From Halalkalicoccus tibetensis (GTDB lineage Archaea; Halobacteriota; Halobacteria; Halobacteriales; Halalkalicoccaceae), in the NCBI RefSeq assembly GCF_037996645.1, contig NZ_JBBMXV010000002.1, forward strand, positions 372,001 through 436,000: a stretch of DNA of 64,000 nucleotides, in the 5' to 3' direction. Position numbers and translations under genes: made by a program. Under the pieces are notes generated by a model. The model was not told where the DNA came from. It saw only the letters and a program-made list of their open reading frames with translations, and ran no database searches. Positions within the stretch are counted from its first letter, which is position 1. Every line of letters begins with the position of its first letter. This document shows, piece by piece, positions 28,078-37,447 of this stretch.

Positions 28078-28329
28078 GCGGAGCCGTCACTTCCGACGGC
28101 TCCGCGAGTGGGGCGGGGAAGGGCTGGTTCACTCGGGAGCGGCGCGTGACCGCGCGTCGCGACCCGGCGGTACCTGGTGGTCCTCGGAAATCTTCGATTT
28201 CCGGGATCTCGCGGGAACGGGGTTCCCGCGGACCTCGCGGCGACGTCGTCGCCGCTCAGCCCGAAAAGACCGCGAAGCGGTCTTTTCTTGGGACATGAAA
28301 AGGGCGAGGGCTGGCTGCCAAGCCAGCCC
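28078..28329. repeat. Intergenic hairpin array A (homologous to array B at 34.9 kb)
   Basis: Between two convergent genes lie seven consecutive inverted repeats: 28078-28105 (11-bp stem), about 28139-28161 (imperfect), 28185-28203 (CGGAAATC/GATTTCCG), 28211-28229, 28237-28255, 28263-28287 (11-bp stem, GAA loop) and 28308-28329 (9-bp stem). Array B shares five of them in the same order, including the 28171-28205 block, which is identical except for its first base. The last hairpin abuts the stop of the minus-strand flavoprotein and, followed by T-rich sequence, may end transcription in both directions. Confidence 0.85.
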
Positions 28330-28337
28330 GAGGGCTT

Positions 28338-28958
28338 TCATCCGAAGTTCTCGACCTTCGCGTCGTCGGGGTCGCCGCCGGCGTCCTCGAGGGCGTCGAG
28401 CGCCTCGGTGACGAACTCCTGGAAGCCGTAGACGAAGACCTGCTGGCCGTCGTAGTAGCTCGCGACGTGGTCGGCCAGTTCGTCGGTGACGACGACGGTC
28501 GCGCCCGCCCCCTGAAGCTCGGCCAGCCGGTCCTCGTGGACGGGCTCGTCGTCGCAGTAGACGACCGTGGCGTCGTTGCCGTCGGCCAGCGCGCGCTCGC
28601 CGATGCCGACCGCGGGGCCGACGCCCGGCCCGCCCGCGAGGATCAGCGAGTCGGGTTCGTCCTCGTAGTAGGCGCTGCCGTAGGGGCCCTCGACGGTGAC
28701 GGTCTCGCCCTCGGCGTCGACGATCCACGGCCCGAGCTCGCCCTCGGGGTCGATCCCGATGGTGGTCTCGAAGGTCTCGCCGACGTCGGGCGACGAGAGG
28801 GTGTAGAAGCGCGAGACGTGCTCGCCGTCGACGTCGGTCGACAGTTTGACGAACTGGCCGGGCCGCGCGTCGAAGCCCTCGGGGGTCTCGAGGTCGACCG
28901 CGACGGTGTCGCTGCCGACGTCCCTGACCGCCTCGATCGTCACGTCAGTGGGTTCCAT
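28338..28958 (-). CDS. FAD/NAD(P)-binding oxidoreductase (ferredoxin-NADP reductase-like)
   Basis: 206 residues from the ATG at 28958. The N-terminal beta-barrel carries RFYTLSSPD (flavin-binding RxYT) and the second domain LILAGGPGVGPAVGIG for NAD(P) binding, then VVYCDDEPVHEDRL. C-terminal GFQEFVTEALDAL resembles the FNR tail. No ferredoxin domain is attached. It is divergent from the 2-oxoacid:ferredoxin oxidoreductase genes 224 nt away, which makes ferredoxin or another low-potential carrier a reasonable partner. Confidence 0.88.
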   Translation of the reverse strand: MEPTDVTIEAVRDVGSDTVAVDLETPEGFDARPGQFVKLSTDVDGEHVSRFYTLSSPDVGETFETTIGIDPEGELGPWIVDAEGETVTVEGPYGSAYYEDEPDSLILAGGPGVGPAVGIGERALADGNDATVVYCDDEPVHEDRLAELQGAGATVVVTDELADHVASYYDGQQVFVYGFQEFVTEALDALEDAGGDPDDAKVENFG

Positions 28959-29182
28959 GTCCGGGGATACCCGCGGTTCGAACAAAGGGCTTCCCCTCCC
29001 CGACGGCCCTGCCGAGGGTACGACGGCCGGGTCGTCCCGACCGGTTGGGGGCGTCGGTAGAGGGTGGCATATCGGCGCCCCGGCCTCCGACGTCCCGTAG
29101 TCGGCTGCTTGCGCCGGCAAGCGGGCAGCAAAGGGCGGTTACGGAAGGCTTTTTGTCCGCGGCCGGGCTACCCCTAACCCAC

Positions 29183-30931
29183 ATGCCTGAGGACTTAAAC
29201 TGGGCCGTCGGCGGCGAAGCCGGCGACGGGATCGATTCGACGGGGAAGATCTTCGCCCAGGCTCTCTCACGGGCTGGACGACACGTCTTCACATCCAAGG
29301 ACTTCGCATCGCGGATCCGCGGCGGCTACACCGCCTACAAGATCCGGACCTCAGTCGACGAGCTGAACAGCGTCGTCGACCGGCTCGACATCCTCGTTGC
29401 GCTGACCCAGCGCACCATCGACGAGAACCTCGACGAGCTCCACGAGGACAGCGTCGTCATCTACGACGGCGAGCGCTCGTGGGACGCCGAGGTGCCCGAC
29501 GAGCAGATCCCCCTCGACGTGCCGCTCAAGTCGCTGGCGGAGGACGCCGGCGGCGCTATCATGCAGAACGTCGTCGCGCTCGGGGCCGCCTGTGAAGTGG
29601 CGAACTTCCCGATCGAACACCTCGACAGCGCCCTCGAGAAGCGCTTCGGCGACAAGGGCCAGAAGCTCGTGGACAACAACCAGGAGGCCGCCCGGAAGGG
29701 CCGGGACTACGTCCGCGAGAACTACGACCACGACTTCGGCTACGACCTCGACACCACCGACGAGGACTACGTGCTGCTCAACGGCGACGAGGCCATCGGG
29801 ATGGGCGCGCTCGTCGCCGGCTGTCGGTTCTACGCGGGCTACCCGATCACCCCCGCGACGAACGTGATGGAGTACCTCACCGGTCGGATCGACGAGTACG
29901 GCGGCACCGTCGTGCAGGCCGAGGACGAGCTCTCGGCGATCAACATGGCGCTGGGCGCGGCACGGGCCGGCGCCCGCTCGATGACCGCCACCTCGGGGCC
30001 GGGGATCGACCTGATGACCGAGACGTTCGGCCTCATCGCGACCACCGAGACGCCGCTCGTGATCGCCGACGTGATGCGCTCGGGCCCCTCGACGGGGATG
30101 CCCACCAAACAGGAGCAGGGCGACCTGAACATGACGCTGTACGGCGGCCACGGCGAGATCCCTCGCTTCGTCCTCGCGCCGACGACGATCGCCGAGTGTT
30201 TCCACAAGACCATCGAGGCGTTCAACCTCGCCGAGAAGTACCAGACGCCGGTCTACGTGGTCTCGGACCTCGCGATGGCGGTGACCGAACAGACGTTCTC
30301 GCCCGAGGAGTTCGACATGGACGCCGTCGAGATCGACCGCGGGAAGGTCGTCGACGAGGACGACATCGACCAGTACATGGACGAGCAGGGTCGTTTCCAG
30401 CCCCACTACGACGCCGCCGACGGTATCAGCCCCCGGGCGTTCCCCGGCACCGTCGAGGGCGCACACATGACCACCGGCCTCGAGCACGACGAGCTGGGCC
30501 GGCGGACGGAGGACACCGACGAGCGGGTCCAGCAGGTCGACAAACGAAACCGGAAGGTCGAGACCGCCCAGAACGAGGAGGACTGGTCGCCCCGGGAGTT
30601 CGGCAACGAGGACGCGGAGAACCTCGTGCTCTCGTGGGGCTCGAACGAGGGCGCGATCAGGGAGGCGATGCAGGAGCTCGACATCGACGTGCGGTTCATC
30701 TCGGTGCCGTACATGTTCCCGCGGCCGGACCTGACCGAGGCCGTCGAGAGCGCCGAGAAGACCGTCGTCGTCGAGTGTAACGCGACGGGCCAGTTCGCGG
30801 ACGTCGTCGAGCGCGACACCCTTACACGCGTCGAGCGCATCAACAAATACAACGGCGTCCGGTTCAACGCGGACGAACTCGTCGATCGGATCACGGAGGC
30901 GTTCGCCGCCGAATCGGAGGTTACAGCATGA
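29183..30931 (+). CDS. korA: 2-oxoacid:ferredoxin oxidoreductase alpha subunit (gamma-alpha fusion)
   Basis: 582 residues from the ATG at 29183 (MPEDLNWAVGGEAGDG). The gamma-type domain occupies about 1-190 (GGEAGDGIDSTGKIFAQAL), and the alpha domain then starts with NGDEAIGMGALVAGC, followed by YPITPATNVMEYL and SGPGIDLMTE. The C-terminal domain begins NLVLSWGSNEGAI. With the beta subunit it oxidatively decarboxylates a 2-oxoacid, passing electrons to ferredoxin and forming acyl-CoA. The sizes fit the KorAB (2-oxoglutarate) pair rather than the pyruvate enzyme, but substrate choice is not certain. Confidence 0.88.
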   Translation: MPEDLNWAVGGEAGDGIDSTGKIFAQALSRAGRHVFTSKDFASRIRGGYTAYKIRTSVDELNSVVDRLDILVALTQRTIDENLDELHEDSVVIYDGERSWDAEVPDEQIPLDVPLKSLAEDAGGAIMQNVVALGAACEVANFPIEHLDSALEKRFGDKGQKLVDNNQEAARKGRDYVRENYDHDFGYDLDTTDEDYVLLNGDEAIGMGALVAGCRFYAGYPITPATNVMEYLTGRIDEYGGTVVQAEDELSAINMALGAARAGARSMTATSGPGIDLMTETFGLIATTETPLVIADVMRSGPSTGMPTKQEQGDLNMTLYGGHGEIPRFVLAPTTIAECFHKTIEAFNLAEKYQTPVYVVSDLAMAVTEQTFSPEEFDMDAVEIDRGKVVDEDDIDQYMDEQGRFQPHYDAADGISPRAFPGTVEGAHMTTGLEHDELGRRTEDTDERVQQVDKRNRKVETAQNEEDWSPREFGNEDAENLVLSWGSNEGAIREAMQELDIDVRFISVPYMFPRPDLTEAVESAEKTVVVECNATGQFADVVERDTLTRVERINKYNGVRFNADELVDRITEAFAAESEVTA

Positions 30932-31797
30932 GCTCTCAGGCACACTTCACCGACTTCAAGTCGGACAAGCAACCCACGTGGTGTCCCGGCTGCGGCGACT
31001 TCGGGACGATGAACGGCATGATGAAGGCACTGGCGAACACCGGCAACAGCCCGGACGACACCTTCATCTGCGCGGGGATCGGCTGCTCGGGCAAGATCGG
31101 CACGTACATGCACTCGTATGCGCTCCACGGCGTCCACGGGCGCGCGCTGCCGGTCGGCACCGGCGTGAAGCTCGCGAACCCCGACCTCGAAGTGATGGTC
31201 GCGGGCGGGGACGGCGACGGCTACTCGATCGGCGCGGGCCACTTCATCCACGCCGTCCGGCGGAACGTCGACATGACGTACGTCGTCATGGACAACAGGA
31301 TCTACGGGCTGACGAAGGGGCAGTTCTCGCCGACCAGCCGCGAGGACTTCGAGACCTCGACCTCGCCCGAGGGGACCAAGCAGTCGCCGGTCCACCCGCT
31401 CGCGCTGGCGATGGCCGCCGGCGGCAGCTTCATCGCCCAGTCGTTCTCCTCGGACGCGATGCGTCACACCGAGATCATCGAGGAGGCCATCGAGCACGAC
31501 GGCTTCTCGCTGGTCAACACCTACAGCCCGTGTGTGACGTTCAACGACGTCGACACCTACGACTTCTTCCGGGACTCGCTGATCGACCTCGAGGACGAGG
31601 AGGAGGAGCACGACCCCACCGACTACGACCAGGCCCGCGAGAAGATCATGGACTTCGATAACATCTATCAGGGCGTGCTCTACCAGGACGACGACAGCGT
31701 GGGCTACGAGAAGCGCCTCGGCATCGACGAGCCGATGAACGAGATCCCCGACGGTGCTCCCGAGGGCGCGATGGACCTCGTCCGCGAGTTCTACTGA
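30928..31797 (+). CDS. korB: 2-oxoacid:ferredoxin oxidoreductase beta subunit
   Basis: 289 residues; the ATG overlaps the alpha-subunit stop by 4 nt. It has WCPGCGDFG and CAGIGCSGK, cysteines that ligate the 4Fe-4S cluster, and the thiamine diphosphate site AGGDGDGYSIGAGHF with MDNRIYGLTKGQ. It is the catalytic TPP subunit of the complex, working with the preceding gene in the oxidative branch of the citric acid cycle. Confidence 0.93.
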   Translation: MSSQAHFTDFKSDKQPTWCPGCGDFGTMNGMMKALANTGNSPDDTFICAGIGCSGKIGTYMHSYALHGVHGRALPVGTGVKLANPDLEVMVAGGDGDGYSIGAGHFIHAVRRNVDMTYVVMDNRIYGLTKGQFSPTSREDFETSTSPEGTKQSPVHPLALAMAAGGSFIAQSFSSDAMRHTEIIEEAIEHDGFSLVNTYSPCVTFNDVDTYDFFRDSLIDLEDEEEEHDPTDYDQAREKIMDFDNIYQGVLYQDDDSVGYEKRLGIDEPMNEIPDGAPEGAMDLVREFY

Positions 31798-31875
31798 CGT
31801 CGGGTTTTTCGTTTTCGGAGGAGGCAGCGAGTCGCCGAGGGGCGAGACTATACCGACCGGCACGCTACGGGACGT

Positions 31876-32262
31876 ATGCGCTTCGATCACGCCGGCATCG
31901 CGACCGACGATGCGGAGGGGCTGACCGAGCTGTTCGGGACCGTTTTCGACGCCCCGCTCGTCCACGAGGAGCGGTTCGACGGGATGGACGTGCGCTTTCT
32001 CGACCTCGGGAACGGCTGCTTCGAGCTGCTCGAGCCCCGCGAGGGCGGGACGATCGCCCGGTATCTCGAGCGAAACGGGCCGGGGATCCACCACCTCGCA
32101 CTCGAGACCGATGACGTCGAGGCGGCGCTCGACGACGCCCGCGCGGAGGGGGTCGAGCTCATCGACGAGGAGCCCCGTCCCGGCGCGTGGGGCCACGAGG
32201 TCGCCTTCCTGCACCCGAAGTCCACGGGCGGGGTGCTGATCGAGTTCGTCGAGCACGGGTAG
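31876..32262 (+). CDS. mce: Methylmalonyl-CoA epimerase-like VOC protein
   Basis: 128 residues: two beta-alpha-beta-beta-beta modules. MRFDHAGIATDD begins with a metal-ligand His, NGCFELLEP supplies Glu, GPGIHHLALETDD a second His, and GGVLIEFVEH the C-terminal Glu. Spacing matches methylmalonyl-CoA epimerase, which interconverts the R and S forms in propionyl-CoA metabolism. The start at 31876 follows 78 nt after korB. Confidence 0.88.
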   Translation: MRFDHAGIATDDAEGLTELFGTVFDAPLVHEERFDGMDVRFLDLGNGCFELLEPREGGTIARYLERNGPGIHHLALETDDVEAALDDARAEGVELIDEEPRPGAWGHEVAFLHPKSTGGVLIEFVEHG

Positions 32263-32379
32263 TCCGGTCGCTAGGGACCCGTGCTGGGTTCCCGCCGACG
32301 ACCACCCCGTCGAGACATACTCGTGGCTCGGTGGACGACTGTCCGTAGAGAGCCGGAACTGGGCGTCTGCGGTGGCGGA

Positions 32380-32408
32380 CCGGCGCGGCGAAGCCGCGCC
32401 GGCTTTTT
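32380..32408 (+). terminator. Intrinsic terminator-like hairpin after mce
   Basis: A 10-bp perfect GC stem with GAA loop (32380-32389/32393-32402) is followed by C and TTTTT (32404-32408). It is the first hairpin of array C and lies 118 nt after the mce stop in the convergent space before EF-2. Confidence 0.65.
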
Positions 32409-32510
32409 GTCGCCGGAAATCTCAGATTTCCGGCTGCTAACCAGAACGCGAAGCGTTCTGGTGATGGAGGAGATTTTTCGAGAGAGGTGTGCGAACGAAG
32501 TGAGCACACC
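32380..32510. repeat. Intergenic hairpin array C
   Basis: Four hairpins occupy the convergent gap between mce and EF-2: 32380-32402, 32412-32434 (GCCGGAAATC/GATTTCCGGC), 32441-32461 (9-bp stem, GAA loop) and 32486-32510 (GGTGTGC stem, loop GAACGAAGTGA). The second shares its CGGAAATC/GATTTCCG core with hairpins of arrays A and B. The loop of the fourth resembles sequences found beside the tRNA-Arg copies. Confidence 0.8.
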
Positions 32511-32529
32511 CGACGATGAAAAAGGTCCC

Positions 32530-34719
32530 TTAGAAGTAGTCGATCGACTCGGGCAGTTCGAGCTTCATGCCCTTTCGCTCGCGGATCTCCATGATGGTCT
32601 CGCGCTGGAGGGTGTCAGACATCACGCGGAAGCCGGCGTTCTCGGTGTTCCAGGAGGCCCGGCCCTCGGTGGCGCTCCGGATGTCGCTCGAGAAGCCGAT
32701 CATCTCGTCGACGGGGGCGATTCCCTCGATGACCATGAGGTCGCCCTCCTGATACATGTCGTCGACGCGGCCACGGCGGCCCTGGATCTCGCCGCTGGCG
32801 GATCCCATGTGCTCGCTGGGAACGTCGATGCGGACGTTCTGGATGGGCTCGAGCAGCGCGATCTCGCCGGCGATGAGCGCGCGGTGGACCGCGCGTCGCA
32901 CCGCGGGGATGACCTGTGCGGGACCCCGGTGAATGGTGTCCTCGTGCAGGCGCGCGTCGTTCAGGCGCAGCAGCGTCCCCTGGACGGGCTCGCCGGCGAG
33001 GGGACCCTCGTCGAGGGCGTCCTCGAGGCCCTCGATGACCAGCTCCATCGTCTCGTTGAGGTGCTGGATCCCCTTCGTGTCGTCGATCAGGATGTTGCTA
33101 CCGAAGATGTGTTCGACGTTCTGGGAGGTGTCCTTGTCCATGCCGGTCTCCTGAAGCACCTCGCGGCGCTCCTGTTCGGGCATGTCCATCGAGACCTCGC
33201 CGAGCTTGATCTGCTCGACGATCTCCTCCGAGAGGGGTTCGGCGGTGAGGTAAAAGCGGTTGTGGCGGTTCGGCGAGATCCCCTCGACGGTGTCGGTGGG
33301 CTGCTGGATCGCCTCGCGGAAGACGACGATCGGCTCACCGGTGTTGACGGGAATTCCCTGGTTTCGCTCGATGCGCTGGGTGATCACTTCGAGGTGGAGC
33401 TCGCCCTGCCCGCTGATGAGGTGCTCGCCGGTGTCCTCGTTGATCGTGATCTGGATCGTGGGGTCCTCCTTCGAGACCTGTCGCAGCGTCTCGATGAGCT
33501 TCGGCAGGTCGTCCATGCTCTTGGCCTCGACGCTCTTGGTGATGACGGGCTCGGAGATGTGCTCGATCGACTCGAAGGGGGTCATCTCCACGGAGGAGAC
33601 CGTCGAGCCGGCGATCGCGTCGCGCAGCCCGGTGACCGCGGCGATGTTGCCCGCGGGGACGTGTTCGACCTCCTCTCGCTCGCCGCCCATGTAGATGCCG
33701 ACGGACTGGACGCGGTTCTTGCCCGCGGTACCCGAGACGTAGAGCTCCTGACCTTTCTCGATGGTGCCCGAGAAGACACGGCCCGCGGCGATCTCGCCGG
33801 CGTGGGGATCGATACCGATGTCGGTGACCATCAGGACGACCTCGCCCTCGTCGTCGACCAACCGCATGCCCTCCGCGAGGTCCGACTCGTCGTCGCCGCG
33901 CCAGATGCGCGGGATACGACGGGGCTGGGCTTCGACGGGGTTCGGGAAGTGCTCACAGACCATGTCCAGGACGACGTCCGACAGGGGCGTCCGGTCGTGG
34001 AGCTCCTGGCGCTCGTCGTTGCGCTCGAGTTCGATGATGTCGCCGAAGTCGATGCCGGTCGCCTGCATCGAGGGCATCGAGACGCCCCAGCGATAGAGCG
34101 CCGAGCCGAAGGCGACGGTGCCGTCCTCGACGGAGACCGTCCAGTCCTCGTCGATGTCGTCCATGTCCTCAGTCATCCCGCGGATGAGCTCGTTGACGTC
34201 GCCGATGACCGACATGAGACGCTGCTGCATCTCCTGGGGCCCCTCCTGGAGCTCGCTGATGAGCCGGTCGACCTTGTTGATGAACAGCGTCGGCTTGACG
34301 CCCTCCCGGAGCGCCTGGCGGACGACGGTCTCGGTCTGGGGCATCGCGCCCTCGACGGCGTCGACGACGACCAGGGCGCCGTCGACCGCGCGCATCGCGC
34401 GGGTGACGTCGCCGCCGAAGTCGACGTGACCCGGCGTGTCGATGAGGTTGATGAGGTGGTTGGTCTCCTCGTACTCGTGGGTCATCGAGACGTTCGCCGC
34501 GTCGATGGTGATGCCACGCTCCTGTTCGTCCTCCTCGGTGTCCATCATCAGCCGGGTGGCCTCGCCCTCGTCGGCGATCATGCCCGCGCCGGCCAGCAGG
34601 TTGTCGGTCAGCGTCGTCTTCCCGTGATCGACGTGTGCGGCGATGGCGATGTTCCGGATGTGGTCCGGGTTGTCCATCAGCCGTTCACACTCCTGAACGA
34701 TCTTCTTTCGTCGGCCCAT
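32530..34719 (-). CDS. fusA: Translation elongation factor EF-2
   Basis: 729 residues from the ATG at 34719 ([15 protein letters not shown]). The G domain has [25 protein letters not shown] and INKVD. The diphthamide-modified histidine is His597 in [11 protein letters not shown]. Domains III-V follow to [10 protein letters not shown]. It catalyses ribosomal translocation using GTP. The length fits archaeal EF-2. It is flanked by hairpin arrays on both sides (C downstream, B upstream). Confidence 0.98.
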   Translation of the reverse strand: MGRRKKIVQECERLMDNPDHIRNIAIAAHVDHGKTTLTDNLLAGAGMIADEGEATRLMMDTEEDEQERGITIDAANVSMTHEYEETNHLINLIDTPGHVDFGGDVTRAMRAVDGALVVVDAVEGAMPQTETVVRQALREGVKPTLFINKVDRLISELQEGPQEMQQRLMSVIGDVNELIRGMTEDMDDIDEDWTVSVEDGTVAFGSALYRWGVSMPSMQATGIDFGDIIELERNDERQELHDRTPLSDVVLDMVCEHFPNPVEAQPRRIPRIWRGDDESDLAEGMRLVDDEGEVVLMVTDIGIDPHAGEIAAGRVFSGTIEKGQELYVSGTAGKNRVQSVGIYMGGEREEVEHVPAGNIAAVTGLRDAIAGSTVSSVEMTPFESIEHISEPVITKSVEAKSMDDLPKLIETLRQVSKEDPTIQITINEDTGEHLISGQGELHLEVITQRIERNQGIPVNTGEPIVVFREAIQQPTDTVEGISPNRHNRFYLTAEPLSEEIVEQIKLGEVSMDMPEQERREVLQETGMDKDTSQNVEHIFGSNILIDDTKGIQHLNETMELVIEGLEDALDEGPLAGEPVQGTLLRLNDARLHEDTIHRGPAQVIPAVRRAVHRALIAGEIALLEPIQNVRIDVPSEHMGSASGEIQGRRGRVDDMYQEGDLMVIEGIAPVDEMIGFSSDIRSATEGRASWNTENAGFRVMSDTLQRETIMEIRERKGMKLELPESIDYF

Positions 34720-34860
34720 TACCGTCTTATATCGGAAGCGGGGTGAAAAGGGTAGTGTTTCGGCCCCGTTGCGGCGAATGCGGGAGGTGAAGCGAACCGC
34801 AGTGTTTCGGTGAGCGACACGGGAGCGAGGATCTTCAGGAACGGGGAGGAGGGCCCACTC

Positions 34861-35105
34861 TCGATGGCGACCATCGAATCCTCGTCCCACTTCGATGGCC
34901 GGTTCGAGCGGAGCCGCCACTCACGGCGGCTCTGCGAGTAGGGCGGGGGAGGGCTGGCGCCCTGAGAGCGGCGCGTGATCACGCGCCGCGACTCGGCGGC
35001 ACCTGGTGGTCCTCGGAAATCTTCGATTTCCGGGACCCAGAAAGGCCGCTTCGCGGCCTTTCTTAGCGACATAAAAAGGGCGAGGGCTGGCTGCCAAGCC
35101 AGCCC
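34861..35105. repeat. Intergenic hairpin array B (homologous to array A)
   Basis: Six hairpins in a row: 34861-34877 (TCGATGG-CGA-CCATCGA), 34908-34935, 34968-34989 (a perfect 22-nt palindrome), 35014-35032 (CGGAAATC/GATTTCCG, same as in array A), 35040-35062 (10-bp stem) and 35084-35105 (same stem as in A). Relative to array A the stems carry paired changes and two hairpins are missing. It sits between the EF-2 start and the stop of the TauE-like gene. Confidence 0.85.
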
Positions 35106-35114
35106 GAGGGCTTT

Positions 35115-35882
35115 TCAGAGCAGCAGCGTCGGCGCCACCACGATCAGGACGACCCCCAGGATCACCCGCAGCCGGCCGGGATCGACCAGGTGGGCGACCT
35201 TCCAGCCGGCGACGACGCCGATCAGCTGGGGGATCCCCACGAGCAGCGCGACGGGGATCGACACCGCGCCCGCGAGCGCGTAGCTGGCGGCCGCGAACCC
35301 GGAGATGAACACCGACTGGACCTGCGCGACCGCGACGGCCACGAGCATCGGCACCCCGAGGACCACGAGGATCGGCACGGCGACGACGGGGCCGCCGACC
35401 CCGAGCAGCCCGCCGAGCACCCCGACCCCGAAGCCGATCGAGCCGATCAGGATCCGGCGCTGGCGGTCGGGGACGGCGTCGAGGCGGTTCGAGGGGCGCA
35501 GCCCGACTCGCTCGCGATAGACGATCACGCCGCCGATGCAGGCGACGAACGCCGATAGCAGGTAGCCGAAGACCGCCTCGGGCAACAGGAGGTTGAGCTG
35601 CGAGCCCGCGAGCGCGCCGAGGATGCTCGTCACGCTGAGAACGATCGCCATCTCGCGGGCGTGGCCCTGTGCGAACTCGCCCGACTGGAGGTAGACGAGG
35701 CTTCCCAGGAGGCCGGTCGCGACGAACGTCGCGCTGGCGGTGCCCGCGACCTCCGCGGTCGAGAGCGGCGACAGCGCGAACAGCGCGATCGTGACGAAGA
35801 CGCCGCCGGGGCCGATCGCGGTGATCCCGACGCCGGCGAACAGCGCGATCAGCGCGAGGAGGGCGGCGAGTTCGGGGGACAC
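35115..35882 (-). CDS. TauE/SafE-family membrane transporter
   Basis: 255 residues from a GTG at 35882 (reading VSPELAALL); no ATG precedes the first membrane segment in frame. About eight hydrophobic helices arranged as two repeats: GITAIGPGGVFVTIALF in the first and GGLLGVGGPVVAVPILVVLG in the second, the doubled glycine-rich signature of TauE/SafE (DUF81) exporters of sulfite, sulfoacetate or other organic anions. The substrate is not evident. Its 3' end abuts hairpin array B. Confidence 0.88.
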   Translation of the reverse strand: MSPELAALLALIALFAGVGITAIGPGGVFVTIALFALSPLSTAEVAGTASATFVATGLLGSLVYLQSGEFAQGHAREMAIVLSVTSILGALAGSQLNLLLPEAVFGYLLSAFVACIGGVIVYRERVGLRPSNRLDAVPDRQRRILIGSIGFGVGVLGGLLGVGGPVVAVPILVVLGVPMLVAVAVAQVQSVFISGFAAASYALAGAVSIPVALLVGIPQLIGVVAGWKVAHLVDPGRLRVILGVVLIVVAPTLLL

Positions 35883-35983
35883 TGTCGGGCGAAAACGGCC
35901 GGGGGTAATACGTCTGGTGGTCGGTGCGCGTCGTCGTTGGGGAGCCGCTCCGACGGGATCCCGGGACGCGGTCGGTCGACGGC

Positions 35984-37252
35984 CTACAGCCCGCCGCCGA
36001 AGAGCATGTCGATGAAGTCCTGCACCGCGAGCACCGCGAGGACGATCGCGAGCAGGACGAGCGCCGCGTTGACGGCGTTGTACTTCAGCGTGTTCGTGTG
36101 CTCGCCCATCGTCTCGCGGTCGTTGACCGCCCAGAACAGCAACGCCGCGGCCAGCGGCAGCCCGAAGATGCCGTTGTAGGTCGGGAACAGCACGACCATG
36201 TCGACGACGCCGAGGCCGAGCGTGGAGGCGACCAACGGCGAGAACACGCCGAAGCTCGTCCCGCCGACGAAGATGAGCTTGAACAGCCGGCTCTCCTTGG
36301 TCGGCTCCTCGCCCATCGCCTGCGGGATGATGTAGGCGGGCGTCCACATGATCGGGATGATGCTGTTGAACGCCGCGGCGGCGGTCCCGGCGACGAAGAG
36401 GATCATCGCCCACGCGCCGAACACCTCGACGAGCGCCTCGCCGGGCGTGATGAACGACTCGAGGGTGGTGTAGCCCAGCGCGGGCAGGAGCGCGGCGGCG
36501 ACGATCAGGATCGCCATCGTCGTGATCCCTCCCACCGTATAGCCGACCGCGAGGTCCTTTCGCATCGTCGAGAGGTCGGATTCAGTGGTCCAGCCCTTCT
36601 TCTCGACGAGGATCGACTCGAGGAAGAAGTTGGGCCAGAGCGCGGTCGTCCCGAGCAGCCCGGCCGCGACGGTGAGCGCGGCGGTGTTGGGCACCGTCGG
36701 GACGAACCCGGTCGCGACCGCCGTCGGGTCCGCGCCGCTCGGGATCATGACGATCAGGAACATCGCCATCAGCGCGAGCATCATCGCGATCATGAAGTTC
36801 TCGACGAGGTCGTAGTTCAGCAGGCCGACCCCCATCGCGACGAACGTCGTCACGACCGCGACCGGCTGCCAGGCGACCGCCCCGCCGGTGACGAACTGGA
36901 CGGCTGCCCCGACCGCGGCGACCAGGCCGATGGTCCAGGCGACACAGCCGATCGAGAGGAACAGCGCGACGGCCGTCGCGCCGCCCCGCCCGAGCTTGCG
37001 CCTGACGAACACCATCAACGAGGTGCCGTGGATGCCGAGCCGGGCACTCATGTCCTGGGCCATGAAGCCCAGCAGCGCCGCGCCGACGACCGCCCACAGC
37101 AGGGTGTAGCCGTGTGCGACGCCGGCCTGGCTCGCGATGAACACCGAGCCGGAGCCGAAGTAGCTCGCGACCATCACGAACGCGAGCCCGTATTCCTTGA
37201 TTACCGCCGATACCCCGCCGAGCCGACCGCGTGACGTGTGATCCGTTGCCAT
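35984..37252 (-). CDS. NRAMP-superfamily transporter lacking the canonical metal-site motifs
   Basis: 422 residues from the ATG at 37252, with about 11 membrane spans. The fold and spacing match NRAMP (divalent metal-proton symporters). However, the TM1 DPGN motif is replaced by GSGSVFIASQAG, and the TM6 MPH motif is replaced by the region ALWPNFFLES. Transition-metal selectivity is therefore doubtful; Mg- or organic-substrate-transporting NRAMP relatives show similar losses. The flanking 3' gene is another transporter, but a 101-nt gap separates them. Confidence 0.8.
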   Translation of the reverse strand: MATDHTSRGRLGGVSAVIKEYGLAFVMVASYFGSGSVFIASQAGVAHGYTLLWAVVGAALLGFMAQDMSARLGIHGTSLMVFVRRKLGRGGATAVALFLSIGCVAWTIGLVAAVGAAVQFVTGGAVAWQPVAVVTTFVAMGVGLLNYDLVENFMIAMMLALMAMFLIVMIPSGADPTAVATGFVPTVPNTAALTVAAGLLGTTALWPNFFLESILVEKKGWTTESDLSTMRKDLAVGYTVGGITTMAILIVAAALLPALGYTTLESFITPGEALVEVFGAWAMILFVAGTAAAAFNSIIPIMWTPAYIIPQAMGEEPTKESRLFKLIFVGGTSFGVFSPLVASTLGLGVVDMVVLFPTYNGIFGLPLAAALLFWAVNDRETMGEHTNTLKYNAVNAALVLLAIVLAVLAVQDFIDMLFGGGL

Positions 37253-37447
37253 TGATGTCAGTAGTAAAATAGGTCCCGGAAACTCCCTCGCTACGGACCT
37301 GCCCGTTACTATCCGGTTATTGAAAATAAGCGCTCCGCTTTCGGGAGCCGTCGTCGCCCGCCGGGCAACGATGTCGCAGACCACGGCACCGAGATCCTTC
37401 GATGGCGGGGATCGAAGAGCGTGCTCTCCCGATCGAACCGGGATCGC

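Noticed and set aside
34720-34740. ATATAAGAC on the minus strand as TATA box of EF-2
   Set aside because: It lies only about 10 nt before the start codon, too near for a TATA box serving that ATG.
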